From the NCBI RefSeq assembly GCF_030506285.1, contig NZ_CP119422.1, positions 3,831,501-3,895,500 of the forward strand: a stretch of DNA of 64,000 nucleotides. The letters are read 5' to 3'. Source of the DNA: Catalinimonas niigatensis (GTDB lineage: Bacteria > Bacteroidota > Bacteroidia > Cytophagales > Cyclobacteriaceae). The notes beneath the pieces were generated by a model, which saw only the letters and a list, made by a program, of their open reading frames with translations, was not told the origin of the DNA and ran no database searches. Shown here in pieces: positions 53,250 to 61,799 of the stretch. Every line of letters begins with the position of its first letter. Position 1 is the stretch's first letter. Both the position numbers and the translations under genes were made by a program.

Positions 53250-54062
53250 ATGTCAAAACTCCGAATTCTTTATGTAGCCAGTGAGATCAATCCTTTTTTA
53301 CAAACTTCTGAAGTAGCCGACTTTGTACGGCAGTTGCCTCAGGGAATGCAGGAAAGGGGAATGGAGATCCGCATCTTGGTCCCGCGTTTTGGTCTGATTA
53401 ATGAGCGTAAGAATAGGCTGCATGAAGTAGTTAGGTTGTCAGGAATTAACATTGCAGTGGGTGAAGAAGAGAAACCCCTGACGATTAAGGTAGCCTCTAT
53501 CCCTAATGCTAAACTTCAGGTTTACTTTATTGATAATGAGGATTATTTTCATAGAAAATCCGTCTTTTTTGACAAAGAAAACAATTTCTATGAGGACAAT
53601 GACGAGCGTGCAATCTTCTTCTGTAAAGGAGTAATAGAGACAGTGAGAAAATTAGGCTGGACTCCTGACATAGTACACTGCAATGACTGGATGACAAGTC
53701 TGATTCCTATGTATTTGAAGACTACTTATAAAAATGATCCGCTCTTCAAAAATACCAAGACAGTATTTACCGTTTATAATAACCCGTTCAAGCATAAATT
53801 TGATGGCGACCTCTTGGGTAAAGTCAAAATGATGGATATTGATGACAGCATGTTGGTGAATCTTCAGTCTGCTGATTATGAGGGCTTCATCAAGATTGGT
53901 ATTGAATATTCCGATGCCATTATTAAAGCTGAAGATGGTGTGAATGATAATTTAAATACTTTATTAGAAGAGTTTGATAGTGAGAAAAAGATTGATACCA
54001 TTGAGAAAGACGATAACCTCTTGGATTCCTATTTTAATCTATACAATGAATTGGTTAGCTAA
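53250..54062 (+). CDS. GT5 starch-synthase N-terminal-domain protein (half-size)
   Basis: A 270-residue protein that corresponds only to the N-terminal half of glycogen/starch synthase. It has RILYVASEINPFLQTSEVADFVRQLP, RGMEIRILVPRFGLINER, DNDERAIFFCKGVIE and WTPDIVHCNDWMTSLIP. The ADP-glucose-binding K-T-G-G motif is replaced by Q-T-S-E, and the C-terminal nucleotide domain is absent. It is therefore unlikely to make glycogen. Such short members are widespread in Bacteroidota next to panC. It overlaps the following lipoprotein gene. Confidence 0.88.
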   Translation: MSKLRILYVASEINPFLQTSEVADFVRQLPQGMQERGMEIRILVPRFGLINERKNRLHEVVRLSGINIAVGEEEKPLTIKVASIPNAKLQVYFIDNEDYFHRKSVFFDKENNFYEDNDERAIFFCKGVIETVRKLGWTPDIVHCNDWMTSLIPMYLKTTYKNDPLFKNTKTVFTVYNNPFKHKFDGDLLGKVKMMDIDDSMLVNLQSADYEGFIKIGIEYSDAIIKAEDGVNDNLNTLLEEFDSEKKIDTIEKDDNLLDSYFNLYNELVS

Positions 54063-55374
54063 GGGAAAACATGGGCTGATAGTTTTATCAGCCCTTCTCC
54101 TCTTTTCCTGCGAGAATGAAGATCTGCTGAGCCTGGATTTTGACCCTCAAGACGAAAATATCAACTTATCCTTTACCGAATTAACCCTACCTTTCCAACT
54201 TGTGCAGCGGGATTCTGTAGTGACTACTAATGCAGAACGAATATTGGTGGGCGACTACCGAAATGAAGATTTTGGTTTGGTAAAAGCTACTGGTTATATA
54301 AACATGGGCATTAGTTCTGGTGCTGTGAATAATGCTGATGACGATGATGAGCTGGATTCTCTCGTTTTAATAGTGGTCAAAGACTATTTTTATGGGGATG
54401 CCGGATCTAATCTTCAACAGACAATTCATATTCATCAGTTGTCAGAGCCTTTCAACGATACTATATCTTATTATCAGGACTCATCACTTCCATATGATGC
54501 TATGTATCTGGGCGCACTTAGCTTTACCGCAGACGCGGAAGAGCCAGCAGATACCTTAAGAGTAGGTTTGAGTAATGCCGTCGGAAATGACTTTTTGGAA
54601 AAACTTAAGTCAGATGCTGCTGAATTGGATAGTAGCGCTCTTTTTGAAGACTACTTCAAAGGTTTAGCATTGGTCCCTAGCTCTGAAAATTCTTTTGCAA
54701 GTGGCTTTAGCCGGGTACAAATGGTCATGTATTTCAGTGCTCCTGCCGATACAGCCTCTAAATCGTTCAGCTTTACAGCTTCCAGAATTTTCAATGGAGT
54801 GGAAATAGATCGCAGTGGTACGGCCATAGCCAATATAAACCAGCCACAGCAAGTAGGCTCAGCTACTGATAACCGTTTCTACCTACAGGCTACAACCGGA
54901 CTAATTCCTAGGATAGATTTTCAGCCATTGGTTGAGTTTGTAGAATCCAATCCGGATCGTGTATTACTCAATAGAGTAGTATTGCGTATTGGGTTAAATG
55001 ATTTCAATGAAAATATGGCACCTCCGGCAGCTCTTTTAGGATATCAGTTGCAAGATGATGGTATCTCAAGGATTACATCCTATGACTCACAGCAGCGCCA
55101 GTACTTTTATGTGGGGGCTTATAATGACAATGATTATGTATATAATACGATTAGTAAGCAACCTATTCCAGTAAGGCCCTCTAGCATTGTATATGACTCT
55201 ACAAATGTAGCTTATGAGGTGAAATTGACGAGCTTTTCGCAGAACTTAATAGATGGCTTTGTAGATAATCCACAGGTATTGCTATACCCCAATGATATCA
55301 GTAATGGATTGACACAAGTAACAACAGAAGCAGATAGCATCAAATTAAGAGTATACTATACTACACTTAAATAA
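54046..55374 (+). CDS. DUF4270-family lipoprotein
   Basis: A 443-residue exported protein. The N-terminus MNWLAKGKHGLIVLSALLLF leads to a lipobox FSC, so it is a lipoprotein anchored at Cys21, followed by acidic residues (ENEDLLSLDFD). The beta-rich body matches DUF4270 in order and length (INLSFTELTLPFQL, GDYRNEDFGLVKATGYI, TLRVGL, YFVGAYNDNDY-like region). Its ATG overlaps the previous gene's stop by 17 bases. The open frame begins 24 codons earlier, but only this start leaves a proper signal peptide. Function is unknown. Confidence 0.9.
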   Translation: MNWLAKGKHGLIVLSALLLFSCENEDLLSLDFDPQDENINLSFTELTLPFQLVQRDSVVTTNAERILVGDYRNEDFGLVKATGYINMGISSGAVNNADDDDELDSLVLIVVKDYFYGDAGSNLQQTIHIHQLSEPFNDTISYYQDSSLPYDAMYLGALSFTADAEEPADTLRVGLSNAVGNDFLEKLKSDAAELDSSALFEDYFKGLALVPSSENSFASGFSRVQMVMYFSAPADTASKSFSFTASRIFNGVEIDRSGTAIANINQPQQVGSATDNRFYLQATTGLIPRIDFQPLVEFVESNPDRVLLNRVVLRIGLNDFNENMAPPAALLGYQLQDDGISRITSYDSQQRQYFYVGAYNDNDYVYNTISKQPIPVRPSSIVYDSTNVAYEVKLTSFSQNLIDGFVDNPQVLLYPNDISNGLTQVTTEADSIKLRVYYTTLK

Positions 55375-55772
55375 TATTAAGTATATTTCTTCAGAACAAA
55401 TTTCCAGACAGAGCTATACCTTTCAGGATAAGAATCTAAATCTTTAGTTTTACTGATTACCGGAATAGATTCTATGCGACAGAGCCGATATGAAAAATTG
55501 CTTCTATGCAAAAATTCTGAGTAGCATAGAAATAAAAGTACGAGGTATAAACAAGTTTTTTTGATGAAAAACCCATTATTGTACAAAGAAGAAAATTGAA
55601 GATTTAAAGATATTTTCTAAAATAAATAGCACTTATAGTGTCAGTGCAAAAAATATGAAACTCTCCCTTAAATAAAATTCTAAATAAGAAATAAACATAA
55701 CTAGTAATGCTTTTTTGAGCATAATGAAGTTTACATAAAATAGTAAATACTCGTTTTCATAGATTCCTGACC
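55375..55772. other. 398-base intergenic region
   Basis: AT-rich spacer between the DUF4270 gene and the Nudix gene. It contains a 69-codon minus-strand frame (55377-55586) with one hydrophobic segment but no support otherwise. The right part presumably has the Nudix-gene promoter. Nothing else recognised. Confidence 0.5.
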
Positions 55773-56273
55773 ATGCCGAGAGACGTTATTAAAAGAATAT
55801 ATGGGGACAGACTGCGTGTCAGGGTATGCGGACTTTGTTTTTATGAAGAAGCACTTTTGCTGGTCAGGCACAAAGCATTAACCCACAAAGGCTATTTTTT
55901 TTCTCCTCCAGGGGGGGGCATGGAGTTTGGGGAATCAGCAGAAAACTGTCTTATACGAGAGTTTTATGAAGAAACAGGCTTACGTATTAAAGTCAAAAGA
56001 TTTCTTTTTACTCATGAGTTTTTATCACCTCCTCTGCATGCCATAGAGCTTTTTTTTGCTGTAGAGGACATAGGAGGAGCCCTAAAAACAGGCTTTGACC
56101 CTGAAATGTGCATTCAAGAACAAATTATTGAAGAGGTGAAATACATGTCACCAAGTAGTATTAAAGAAGAAAAAGGTGATCAGATGCACCGAATGCTCAA
56201 CTTGGTTGAGCAACCTTTAGAGTTGTTGAATATGCAAGGCTATTTTAAATTTGATAATAAAACCTTAAAATAG
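55773..56273 (+). CDS. Nudix hydrolase
   Basis: A 166-residue diphosphate hydrolase. The complete Nudix box is GGGMEFGESAENCLIREFYEETGLRI (about 48-73): G, E, RE, EE and G spaced as GX5EX7REUXEEXGU. A stretch of DNA coding Gly residues (GGGGGG at 55912-55917) is a homopolymer that may be prone to slippage. The N-terminal part RVCGLCFYEEALLLVRH is typical. The substrate is unknown, perhaps a nucleotide sugar or oxidised nucleotide. Confidence 0.92.
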   Translation: MPRDVIKRIYGDRLRVRVCGLCFYEEALLLVRHKALTHKGYFFSPPGGGMEFGESAENCLIREFYEETGLRIKVKRFLFTHEFLSPPLHAIELFFAVEDIGGALKTGFDPEMCIQEQIIEEVKYMSPSSIKEEKGDQMHRMLNLVEQPLELLNMQGYFKFDNKTLK

Positions 56274-56335
56274 CGGATTCATCAACTATGTTTTAGATGT
56301 TAAAATGTCTATAATTGTAAAAAACTAACTACGCA

Positions 56336-56917
56336 ATGAACCTTACTAAAGTATTGACATTTGTCTTTTTATTAGTGGCTGTCGGTATCGGTTATTATCT
56401 GGTAAATGGTATTATTAGCAGTGTTGAAGAGGAAGAGCGAATTGCTACCATTGAGCGCAGAGTTATCGAGAAGCTACAGTTTATCAGAGATGCAGAAGTG
56501 GCTTACAGAGACGCTCATGGCCAGTATACGAGTGATTGGGATAAACTTATTAACTTTATCGATACCGGCACAATTTTTATCACACAAAGAACAGAAGAAA
56601 CAACACTTCTTGAATACGGTGCTGAGGAAACTACCATCACTATAGATACTGTAGGAAAAATTTCTGTTCGGGATTCTATTTATAATAATCCTACATACCA
56701 GAAATTCTCCTTAGAGGAGTTAATGTTTGTACCTGTTACTCGTGCCAAATTTGAGCTTTTTGCAGACAAAATTGACCGTAGTGGCGTGGATGTTGATGTT
56801 TTTGAGGTAAAAGATTCATCCCCTATCAACCCGGCTCGTCGTGGTGAAAACAGTATTAAGGGGCCTCTTAGAGTAGGTTCTCGTACTGAAGTAACTACTG
56901 CTGGTAATTGGGAATAG
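56336..56917 (+). CDS. Pilin-like membrane-anchored hypothetical protein
   Basis: A 193-residue protein. A single N-terminal helix (about 6-29) runs into a charged amphipathic helix (SSVEEEERIATIERRVIEKLQFIRDAEVAY read over 29-58). The stretch RDAHGQYTSDWDKLINFI then follows. This resembles the N-terminal stem and first loop of type IV pilin-like or pseudopilin proteins, but no prepilin cleavage site is seen. The rest is beta-rich. It sits upstream of a DUF3822 gene (41 bases). Function unknown. Confidence 0.65.
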   Translation: MNLTKVLTFVFLLVAVGIGYYLVNGIISSVEEEERIATIERRVIEKLQFIRDAEVAYRDAHGQYTSDWDKLINFIDTGTIFITQRTEETTLLEYGAEETTITIDTVGKISVRDSIYNNPTYQKFSLEELMFVPVTRAKFELFADKIDRSGVDVDVFEVKDSSPINPARRGENSIKGPLRVGSRTEVTTAGNWE

Positions 56918-56957
56918 GCTAAGTCTATTTATCGCTGAGTAGTTAAATTATCTAGTT

Positions 56958-57845
56958 TTGGAGCAAGAAGTTGGAAATTTCCGTTTAATTAATCGAATAA
57001 AAGATACTTCTTTCAGTATTGATGACCTGACACACTACAACCTATCTCTATTGGTAGGGAGGCATGATTTTCAGTTTTGTGTCATTGATACTAGAGGAAA
57101 TAAATGCCTTCTACTCGAAGATTATGAGTTGGAGGGCATTTCTTCAACCAATATACAGATCAATACCTTATATAAGCTGTTTGAAGGACATCACCTACTC
57201 ATGGCAGGATACTGGAAATCTGTAAAATTGGCGATGAAAAATCAGAAGTTTACCATTCTGCCATCTCATCTCTTCTCTAGCGATCATCTTAGGGATTATC
57301 TTAAATTAAGCACTGAAGTGGATGCCGATTTGGATGACTTTTATTATTATAAGCATATCCAATCGGAAGCAGTAAGTGTTTTTGCTGCTGAAAGAAAAAT
57401 TATAGAGAAAGTTCGTTCTATATACCCTACGCTGACAGTACAGGTAGTACATCATGGCAGCGCTTTTATTGAAGGCATACAGAGTCATCGAGATTTTACC
57501 TATTATAAAGATCTTTACATCCATATAGGAAGAAGTAACTTTAGTGTGGTAGTTACTGAGGATAATAAACTACTGTTATACAATCGGTTTCCTTATCAGA
57601 ACTCTCAGGATATTGTCAAATATACTATGTTAATGCTACAAGAGTTGGGAATGAGCCAGCAGGAGACTAAAGCATTGGTGTGGGGTACTATTAGTTCGAA
57701 CACTCCTCATTTTAAAGAACTTTATCGTTACATTAAAAATCTCTCATTTGGTGGACGTCCCTCTTATCTGAGTTTTGCTTATATGTTTGACGAGGTGCCT
57801 GATCACCAGTATTTTGATTTGTATAGCATTTATGTTTGTGAATAG
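56958..57845 (+). CDS. DUF3822-family protein
   Basis: A 295-residue soluble protein. It shows a repeated beta-strand pattern typical of actin-like (ASKHA) folds: HDFQFCVIDTRGNKCLLLEDYEL (from about 35), then YIHIGRSNFSVVVTEDNKLLLYNRFPY (from about 190). DUF3822 proteins are specific to Bacteroidota and precede coaD or rsmD. No ATG lies near the N-terminus, so a TTG at 56958 is used. coaD starts at the next base after its stop, so the two are surely cotranscribed. The ASKHA idea is my inference. Confidence 0.82.
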   Translation: MEQEVGNFRLINRIKDTSFSIDDLTHYNLSLLVGRHDFQFCVIDTRGNKCLLLEDYELEGISSTNIQINTLYKLFEGHHLLMAGYWKSVKLAMKNQKFTILPSHLFSSDHLRDYLKLSTEVDADLDDFYYYKHIQSEAVSVFAAERKIIEKVRSIYPTLTVQVVHHGSAFIEGIQSHRDFTYYKDLYIHIGRSNFSVVVTEDNKLLLYNRFPYQNSQDIVKYTMLMLQELGMSQQETKALVWGTISSNTPHFKELYRYIKNLSFGGRPSYLSFAYMFDEVPDHQYFDLYSIYVCE

Positions 57846-58295
57846 ATGAAAACAGCTTTATTCCCAGGTTCATTTGATCCATTTACAAATGGGCATGCGG
57901 ATATTGTACTTCGTGGACTACAACTGTTTGACAAAATCATCATAAGTATTGGGCATAACAGTAGGAAGCAGCGATATTTCCCCGTGGAAAAAATCATCTC
58001 TCATATTCAAAGCACTTTTTCTGAGAATAAGCAGGTTGAAGTAATTACATATGATGAGCTCACCGCTGAACTTGCACATAAATACCACGCGAATTACTTA
58101 CTAAGAGGGTTAAGAAATACTACAGATTTTGAATACGAGAACAGTATCTCCCAAATCAACCGTCATCTGAATAATCAGTTGGAAACAATTTTTTTGATTA
58201 CTTCTCCTCAATATGCTCATATCAACTCATCGATTATTCGTGAAGTGCATCGTTATGGGGGCGATGTAAATGAGTTTTTACCTTATAAGCTCTAA
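57846..58295 (+). CDS. coaD: Pantetheine-phosphate adenylyltransferase
   Basis: A 149-residue enzyme transferring AMP from ATP to 4'-phosphopantetheine, the next-to-last step of coenzyme A synthesis. Motifs are ALFPGSFDPFTNGHADIVLRG (read over residues 4-24, with the HxGH-type NGH), YLLRGLRNTTDFEYE and SPQYAHINSSIIREVHRYGGDV. It is directly linked to the DUF3822 gene. Together with panC and panD about 5 kb away, three coenzyme A genes lie in this region. The end overlaps the convergent Nudix gene by four bases. Confidence 0.97.
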   Translation: MKTALFPGSFDPFTNGHADIVLRGLQLFDKIIISIGHNSRKQRYFPVEKIISHIQSTFSENKQVEVITYDELTAELAHKYHANYLLRGLRNTTDFEYENSISQINRHLNNQLETIFLITSPQYAHINSSIIREVHRYGGDVNEFLPYKL

Positions 58296-58966
58296 TTTCC
58301 AAACTGTTTGTAATACTCACGGAAGACATACCGGATAGAAAAATACGAATCGTATAATACCTCTTTCACTTCTACCTCATTCATCCATTTTACTTCTTCA
58401 ATATGCTCTTCAGTCTGTGCACGCATCTTGCTATCATCCAGACAATCCATAGCATACCAGTACGTTTTCTTTAGATATTTTTTCTTATTGCGGGTATATG
58501 TATGCCAAGTGTGGCACACCTCTTTTATAGGCTCAGCTTTCACCATACATTCTTCTTCTACCTCACGTAAGGCGCCTAGCAGTGGCGACTCTCCTTTTTC
58601 CATTTTTCCCTTGGGAAGGTCCCATTTTTTTAAACGATAAATCATCAGGATTTTTCTCTCTTTCCGAACAATACCACCGGCAGCTTCAATGACCAAATAC
58701 TGAGTTTTGACAAATTCTTTAGCCTTGGCAATGTTAGGAACAACAAAAGTAATGCTATCCAACTTTTTTACTTTTTGTTTATTAAAGTAATCCAGACAAT
58801 CTTTGATGTAAGCTTCATTGGCATAATTTACCAACACATCATCTTTAAGCTTAATACTACTAAATTTATGTAGTCGGGCATCAAAGGTATATTCATAGTG
58901 ATTTTCGTCAAGGAGCTTATCCTGACCCACAATCTCTACCGGAGTATCGTTAACGAATAGCTTCAT
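58292..58966 (-). CDS. Nudix hydrolase with N-terminal extension
   Basis: A 224-residue Nudix protein. The Nudix domain is in the C-terminal half (about 95-205), with WDLPKGKMEKGESPLLGALREVEEECMV showing the box residues over about 115-142. The N-terminal 90 residues (KLFVNDTPVEIVGQ..., FNKQKVKKLDSITFVV) form a separate domain. The two-part layout is seen in Bacteroidota. It is convergent with coaD, overlapping by four bases. The substrate is unknown. Confidence 0.9.
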   Translation of the reverse strand: MKLFVNDTPVEIVGQDKLLDENHYEYTFDARLHKFSSIKLKDDVLVNYANEAYIKDCLDYFNKQKVKKLDSITFVVPNIAKAKEFVKTQYLVIEAAGGIVRKERKILMIYRLKKWDLPKGKMEKGESPLLGALREVEEECMVKAEPIKEVCHTWHTYTRNKKKYLKKTYWYAMDCLDDSKMRAQTEEHIEEVKWMNEVEVKEVLYDSYFSIRYVFREYYKQFGN

Positions 58967-59069
58967 AAATTGCTATTTAATAAAAAAGTAGCTAGATAGT
59001 AAGAATTTCTCGTATAGCTTAACCGACAACAAAACGTAATACACTATATCAATTAAACCAAACTATACT

Positions 59070-59462
59070 ATGGTCTCGTATTTTGACAAAGTAAAGAAAT
59101 TTTTGTTTGAACTGGGCTTCGACATTCAGACAGAAGATGCTGAAGAAGGACTAGTGGTGATTACTGATGAAGAGTCAGGCATAAGTAACCTGATCATTGA
59201 CTGTGAGGGAGAGATTCTTATTTTTGAACAATTCATCTTTAAGCTAAAAACTCCGGACGATAGTAGTGTGCTCAAAAAATTGCTACAAATTAACCGTAGT
59301 CTGGTACATGGAGCCCTCGTTTTGGATGAAGAAGACCGGGTCATTTTCCGTGATACACTTCAACTTGAAAATATGGATCAAAATGAGATCGAGGCAACAA
59401 TCAATTCCATAGGACTAATGATGGCGGAGTACGCCAACGATTTTCTTAAATTCACTAAATAA
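59070..59462 (+). CDS. YbjN/CesT-Tir-like domain protein
   Basis: A 130-residue acidic protein. Its pattern is YFDKVKKFLFELGF, a beta sheet with IIDCEGEILIFEQFIFKLK, then DSSVLKKLLQINRSLVHGALVLDEEDRVIFRDTLQLENMD read over about 62-101. This is the alpha-beta(3)-alpha layout of type III secretion chaperone (CesT) / YbjN folds. It is 22 bases upstream of a PspA homologue, and such YbjN-like genes are known companions of PspA. Its role is probably to bind partner proteins in the envelope-stress response. Confidence 0.82.
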   Translation: MVSYFDKVKKFLFELGFDIQTEDAEEGLVVITDEESGISNLIIDCEGEILIFEQFIFKLKTPDDSSVLKKLLQINRSLVHGALVLDEEDRVIFRDTLQLENMDQNEIEATINSIGLMMAEYANDFLKFTK

Positions 59463-59484
59463 GTTAAACCCAAAAAATATAGAC

Positions 59485-60195
59485 ATGAGCATATTCAGAA
59501 GACTTTTTAAAGTGGGTGAGGCACAGACACACTCTTTGATAGATAACATGGAGGATCCGGTAAAGATGAGCGAACAGGCAATCCGGGATTTAAAGCAGGA
59601 TTTGGGCAATGCCATGGAAAGCCTGGCTGAAGTGAAAGCAATTGCCATCCGTACCCGCCGAGAAATGAAGAACCATGAGCAGCAGTCGGTAGACTATGAG
59701 AAAAAAGCCATGCTCTTGCTTCAAAGAGCTCAGCAAGGTCAATTGGATGCTGGTGAAAGTGATCGTTTGGCCACCGAAGCGCTCAATAAGAAAGAGCATG
59801 CCGATCAGGAAATTGCCCGTACTCAGGCAGAAGTACAGAAGTACGACAACATGACAGCTAATCTGGAGGCCAAAGTAAACGATCTGAGAAGCAGAATCTC
59901 TAAGTGGGAAAACGAACTGCGTACTTTGAAGGCACGTGCTAAAGTAAGTTCTGCTACCAAAAAGCTGAATAAGCAAATGGCTGGCATAGACTCTTCAAGT
60001 ACAGTAGCGATGCTGGAACGTATGAAGACCAAGGTAGAGGAAGAAGAATCTCTGGCTGAATCTTATGGTGAGATAGCAGCAGCACCCAAATCTGTTGATG
60101 ATGAAATAGATAAGGCTTTAGGATCAAGTTCACCCGCTACCAGCGATAAGCTGGCTGCCCTAAAAGCTAAAATGGGCCTTAATCAAAATCAATAA
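59485..60195 (+). CDS. pspA: PspA/IM30-family membrane-remodelling protein
   Basis: A 236-residue, almost wholly helical protein of the ESCRT-III superfamily that binds and repairs stressed inner membranes. It starts SIFRRLFKVGEAQTHSLIDNMEDPVKMSEQAIRDL (read over 2-36), the amphipathic N-terminus and conserved PspA helix 1. A long coiled coil (about 40-185) follows, and a short C-terminal acidic/Ala-rich tail. It is flanked by a YbjN-like gene upstream and a DUF4178 gene downstream, a combination repeatedly seen in bacteria. Confidence 0.93.
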   Translation: MSIFRRLFKVGEAQTHSLIDNMEDPVKMSEQAIRDLKQDLGNAMESLAEVKAIAIRTRREMKNHEQQSVDYEKKAMLLLQRAQQGQLDAGESDRLATEALNKKEHADQEIARTQAEVQKYDNMTANLEAKVNDLRSRISKWENELRTLKARAKVSSATKKLNKQMAGIDSSSTVAMLERMKTKVEEEESLAESYGEIAAAPKSVDDEIDKALGSSSPATSDKLAALKAKMGLNQNQ

Positions 60196-60200
60196 TTTAT

Positions 60201-60226
60201 AGCTCCTCGGGCGAAGGGGAGCTTTA
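60201..60226 (+). other. Hairpin between pspA and the DUF4178 gene
   Basis: AGCTCC (60201-60206) and GGAGCT (60218-60223) can pair, with only TTTATA after, so the hairpin is a weak terminator or an mRNA-stability element. It sits in the 45-base space between the two genes. Confidence 0.4.
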
Positions 60227-60240
60227 TACATTTTATCTAT

Positions 60241-60876
60241 ATGTGGGCAACGATTTTTTTTATCATTGTAATTATTGGAATAGCTATGTTTTTCTGGCAA
60301 AAAAATAAACAAAAAAAGGAACAGGAGGCAAAACTCAATACGCCTAAGGAACTTACGCTGGAAAATGTAGGCCCGGGCGGTGTCATTCACCTGATGAACG
60401 TAGGACCCAATATGGAAGAGTATGACGTAACTATACTTTCCAAAAGCATTTATCGTGAAGGAGAGAGCGATGAGTGGTACGAACTGGAAGGAGATAATGG
60501 CAAGCAAAAAGTCTGGATCAGCATAGAAGAAGATGATGGCTTAGATGTAACGCTTGCTCTACGAACATTGAAATTACGTGAGATTCCAATCAATCGGAGT
60601 GATCTGGATCGTATGGATGAAGCGGCGGAGGGTGAATTTGAATTTGAAGACCAAACCTTTTACTTTGAGTATTCCAACGAAGCCTCTTTCTTTAGCGATG
60701 GTAATACATCAGCAGAAAATGAGTCCTTCTTTTACTATTGGGAATTTGAAAACGAAAAAGAAGATCAGTTTATCACAATTGAAGAGTGGGAAAACGGTAA
60801 GTTTGAAATTACGCTTTCAGTTCCCTTAAAATCTTCACAAGTAAAAGTGTACAGTTTGGGAGGAGCGACTGTTTAG
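60241..60876 (+). CDS. DUF4178-family membrane-anchored protein
   Basis: A 211-residue protein with an N-terminal membrane helix (about 2-20). A basic linker KNKQKKEQEAK and then a beta-rich domain follow: GPGGVIHLMNVGPNMEEYDVTIL, YELEGDNGKQKVWISIEEDDGLDVTLAL, and the Trp/acid-rich end SFFYYWEFENEKEDQFITIEEW read over about 160-190. This matches DUF4178. It lies 45 bases after pspA and is acidic outside the anchor. DUF4178 is a frequent PspA partner, so an envelope-stress role is likely, with the exact function unknown. Confidence 0.85.
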   Translation: MWATIFFIIVIIGIAMFFWQKNKQKKEQEAKLNTPKELTLENVGPGGVIHLMNVGPNMEEYDVTILSKSIYREGESDEWYELEGDNGKQKVWISIEEDDGLDVTLALRTLKLREIPINRSDLDRMDEAAEGEFEFEDQTFYFEYSNEASFFSDGNTSAENESFFYYWEFENEKEDQFITIEEWENGKFEITLSVPLKSSQVKVYSLGGATV

Positions 60877-60899
60877 TGTAATTAATCAAAATTTATTCC

Positions 60900-61763
60900 T
60901 TACTTTTTCCTCATTTTCTCCATCTGATCCCACATCTTCGGGGGAATAGCATCCAAGTGATTAAACTCTCCGGCACCCATAAGCCATTCTCCTCCATCTA
61001 TGGTAATCACTTCGCCATTGACATAAGCAGCATAATCTGACACCAGATAAGCTGCCAGATTAGCCAACTCCTGATGGTCACCTACTCTTTTCAGAGGATT
61101 ATGTTTGGCAGGGTCAAATTTTTCAGCCATCTCTCCCGGCAGCAGGCGACTCCATGCACCTTCGGTAGGAAAAGGACCTGGGGCAATTGCGTTCATACGG
61201 ATATTATATTTTCCCCATTCTACCGCCAGAGAGCGGGTAAGCGCAAGTACGCCAGCTTTGCCACAGGCAGAGGGTGTAACATAGCCTGAGCCAGTCCAGG
61301 CATAGGTAGTCACGATATTGAGCATGCTTCCCGACTGTTTTTTATCTATCCAGTTCTTTCCTACCGCAAGGGTAAAATTGTAGGTGCCTTTAAGGACAAT
61401 GTCTACCACAATGTCAAAAGCACGATGGGAAAGCCGCTCAGTAGGACTAATGAAGTTACCAGCTGCATTGTTGAGCAGCACGTCAATTCGCCCAAATTTT
61501 TCTTCTGTTTTTTTGAGTACTTCTGTAATCTCATCATACTTCCGCACATCACAGGCGACGGCCAGGACCTCACCTCCGGTTTCTTGCATAAGCTCACCTG
61601 CAGTAGCTTCCAGCACATCCAACTTACGGCTGGTAATCACCAGATTCGCTCCAAGTTCCAGAAAGTACTTGCCCATTGACTTACCCAGTCCGGTGCCCCC
61701 TCCGGTCACGATAATGGTCTTGCCTTTCAGCGCATCTTCTTTCAGCATGCCTTCAGTTTTCAT
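60900..61763 (-). CDS. SDR oxidoreductase of the 2,4-dienoyl-CoA reductase type
   Basis: A 287-residue short-chain dehydrogenase. The cofactor motif is VTGGGTGLGKSMGKYF (about 19-34) and the NNAAGNFISPTERLS block (about 97-111) is typical of 2,4-dienoyl-CoA reductases. In place of the classic YxxxK it has TPSACGKAGVLALTRSLAVEWG (from about 161), where the Lys is kept and Tyr is replaced by Ser, as in that family. It reduces double bonds of unsaturated acyl-CoA with NADPH. It lies 36 bases from the type III polyketide synthase gene, and both are likely cotranscribed. Confidence 0.9.
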   Translation of the reverse strand: MKTEGMLKEDALKGKTIIVTGGGTGLGKSMGKYFLELGANLVITSRKLDVLEATAGELMQETGGEVLAVACDVRKYDEITEVLKKTEEKFGRIDVLLNNAAGNFISPTERLSHRAFDIVVDIVLKGTYNFTLAVGKNWIDKKQSGSMLNIVTTYAWTGSGYVTPSACGKAGVLALTRSLAVEWGKYNIRMNAIAPGPFPTEGAWSRLLPGEMAEKFDPAKHNPLKRVGDHQELANLAAYLVSDYAAYVNGEVITIDGGEWLMGAGEFNHLDAIPPKMWDQMEKMRKK

Positions 61764-61799
61764 AGTGAATACGATTGGTAAAAAGGAAGTTAAGAAAAT

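Noticed and set aside
55377-55586. 69-codon minus-strand frame between DUF4270 and Nudix genes
   Set aside because: One hydrophobic stretch but no recognised motif, no clear start context and no operon partner; treated as unproven.
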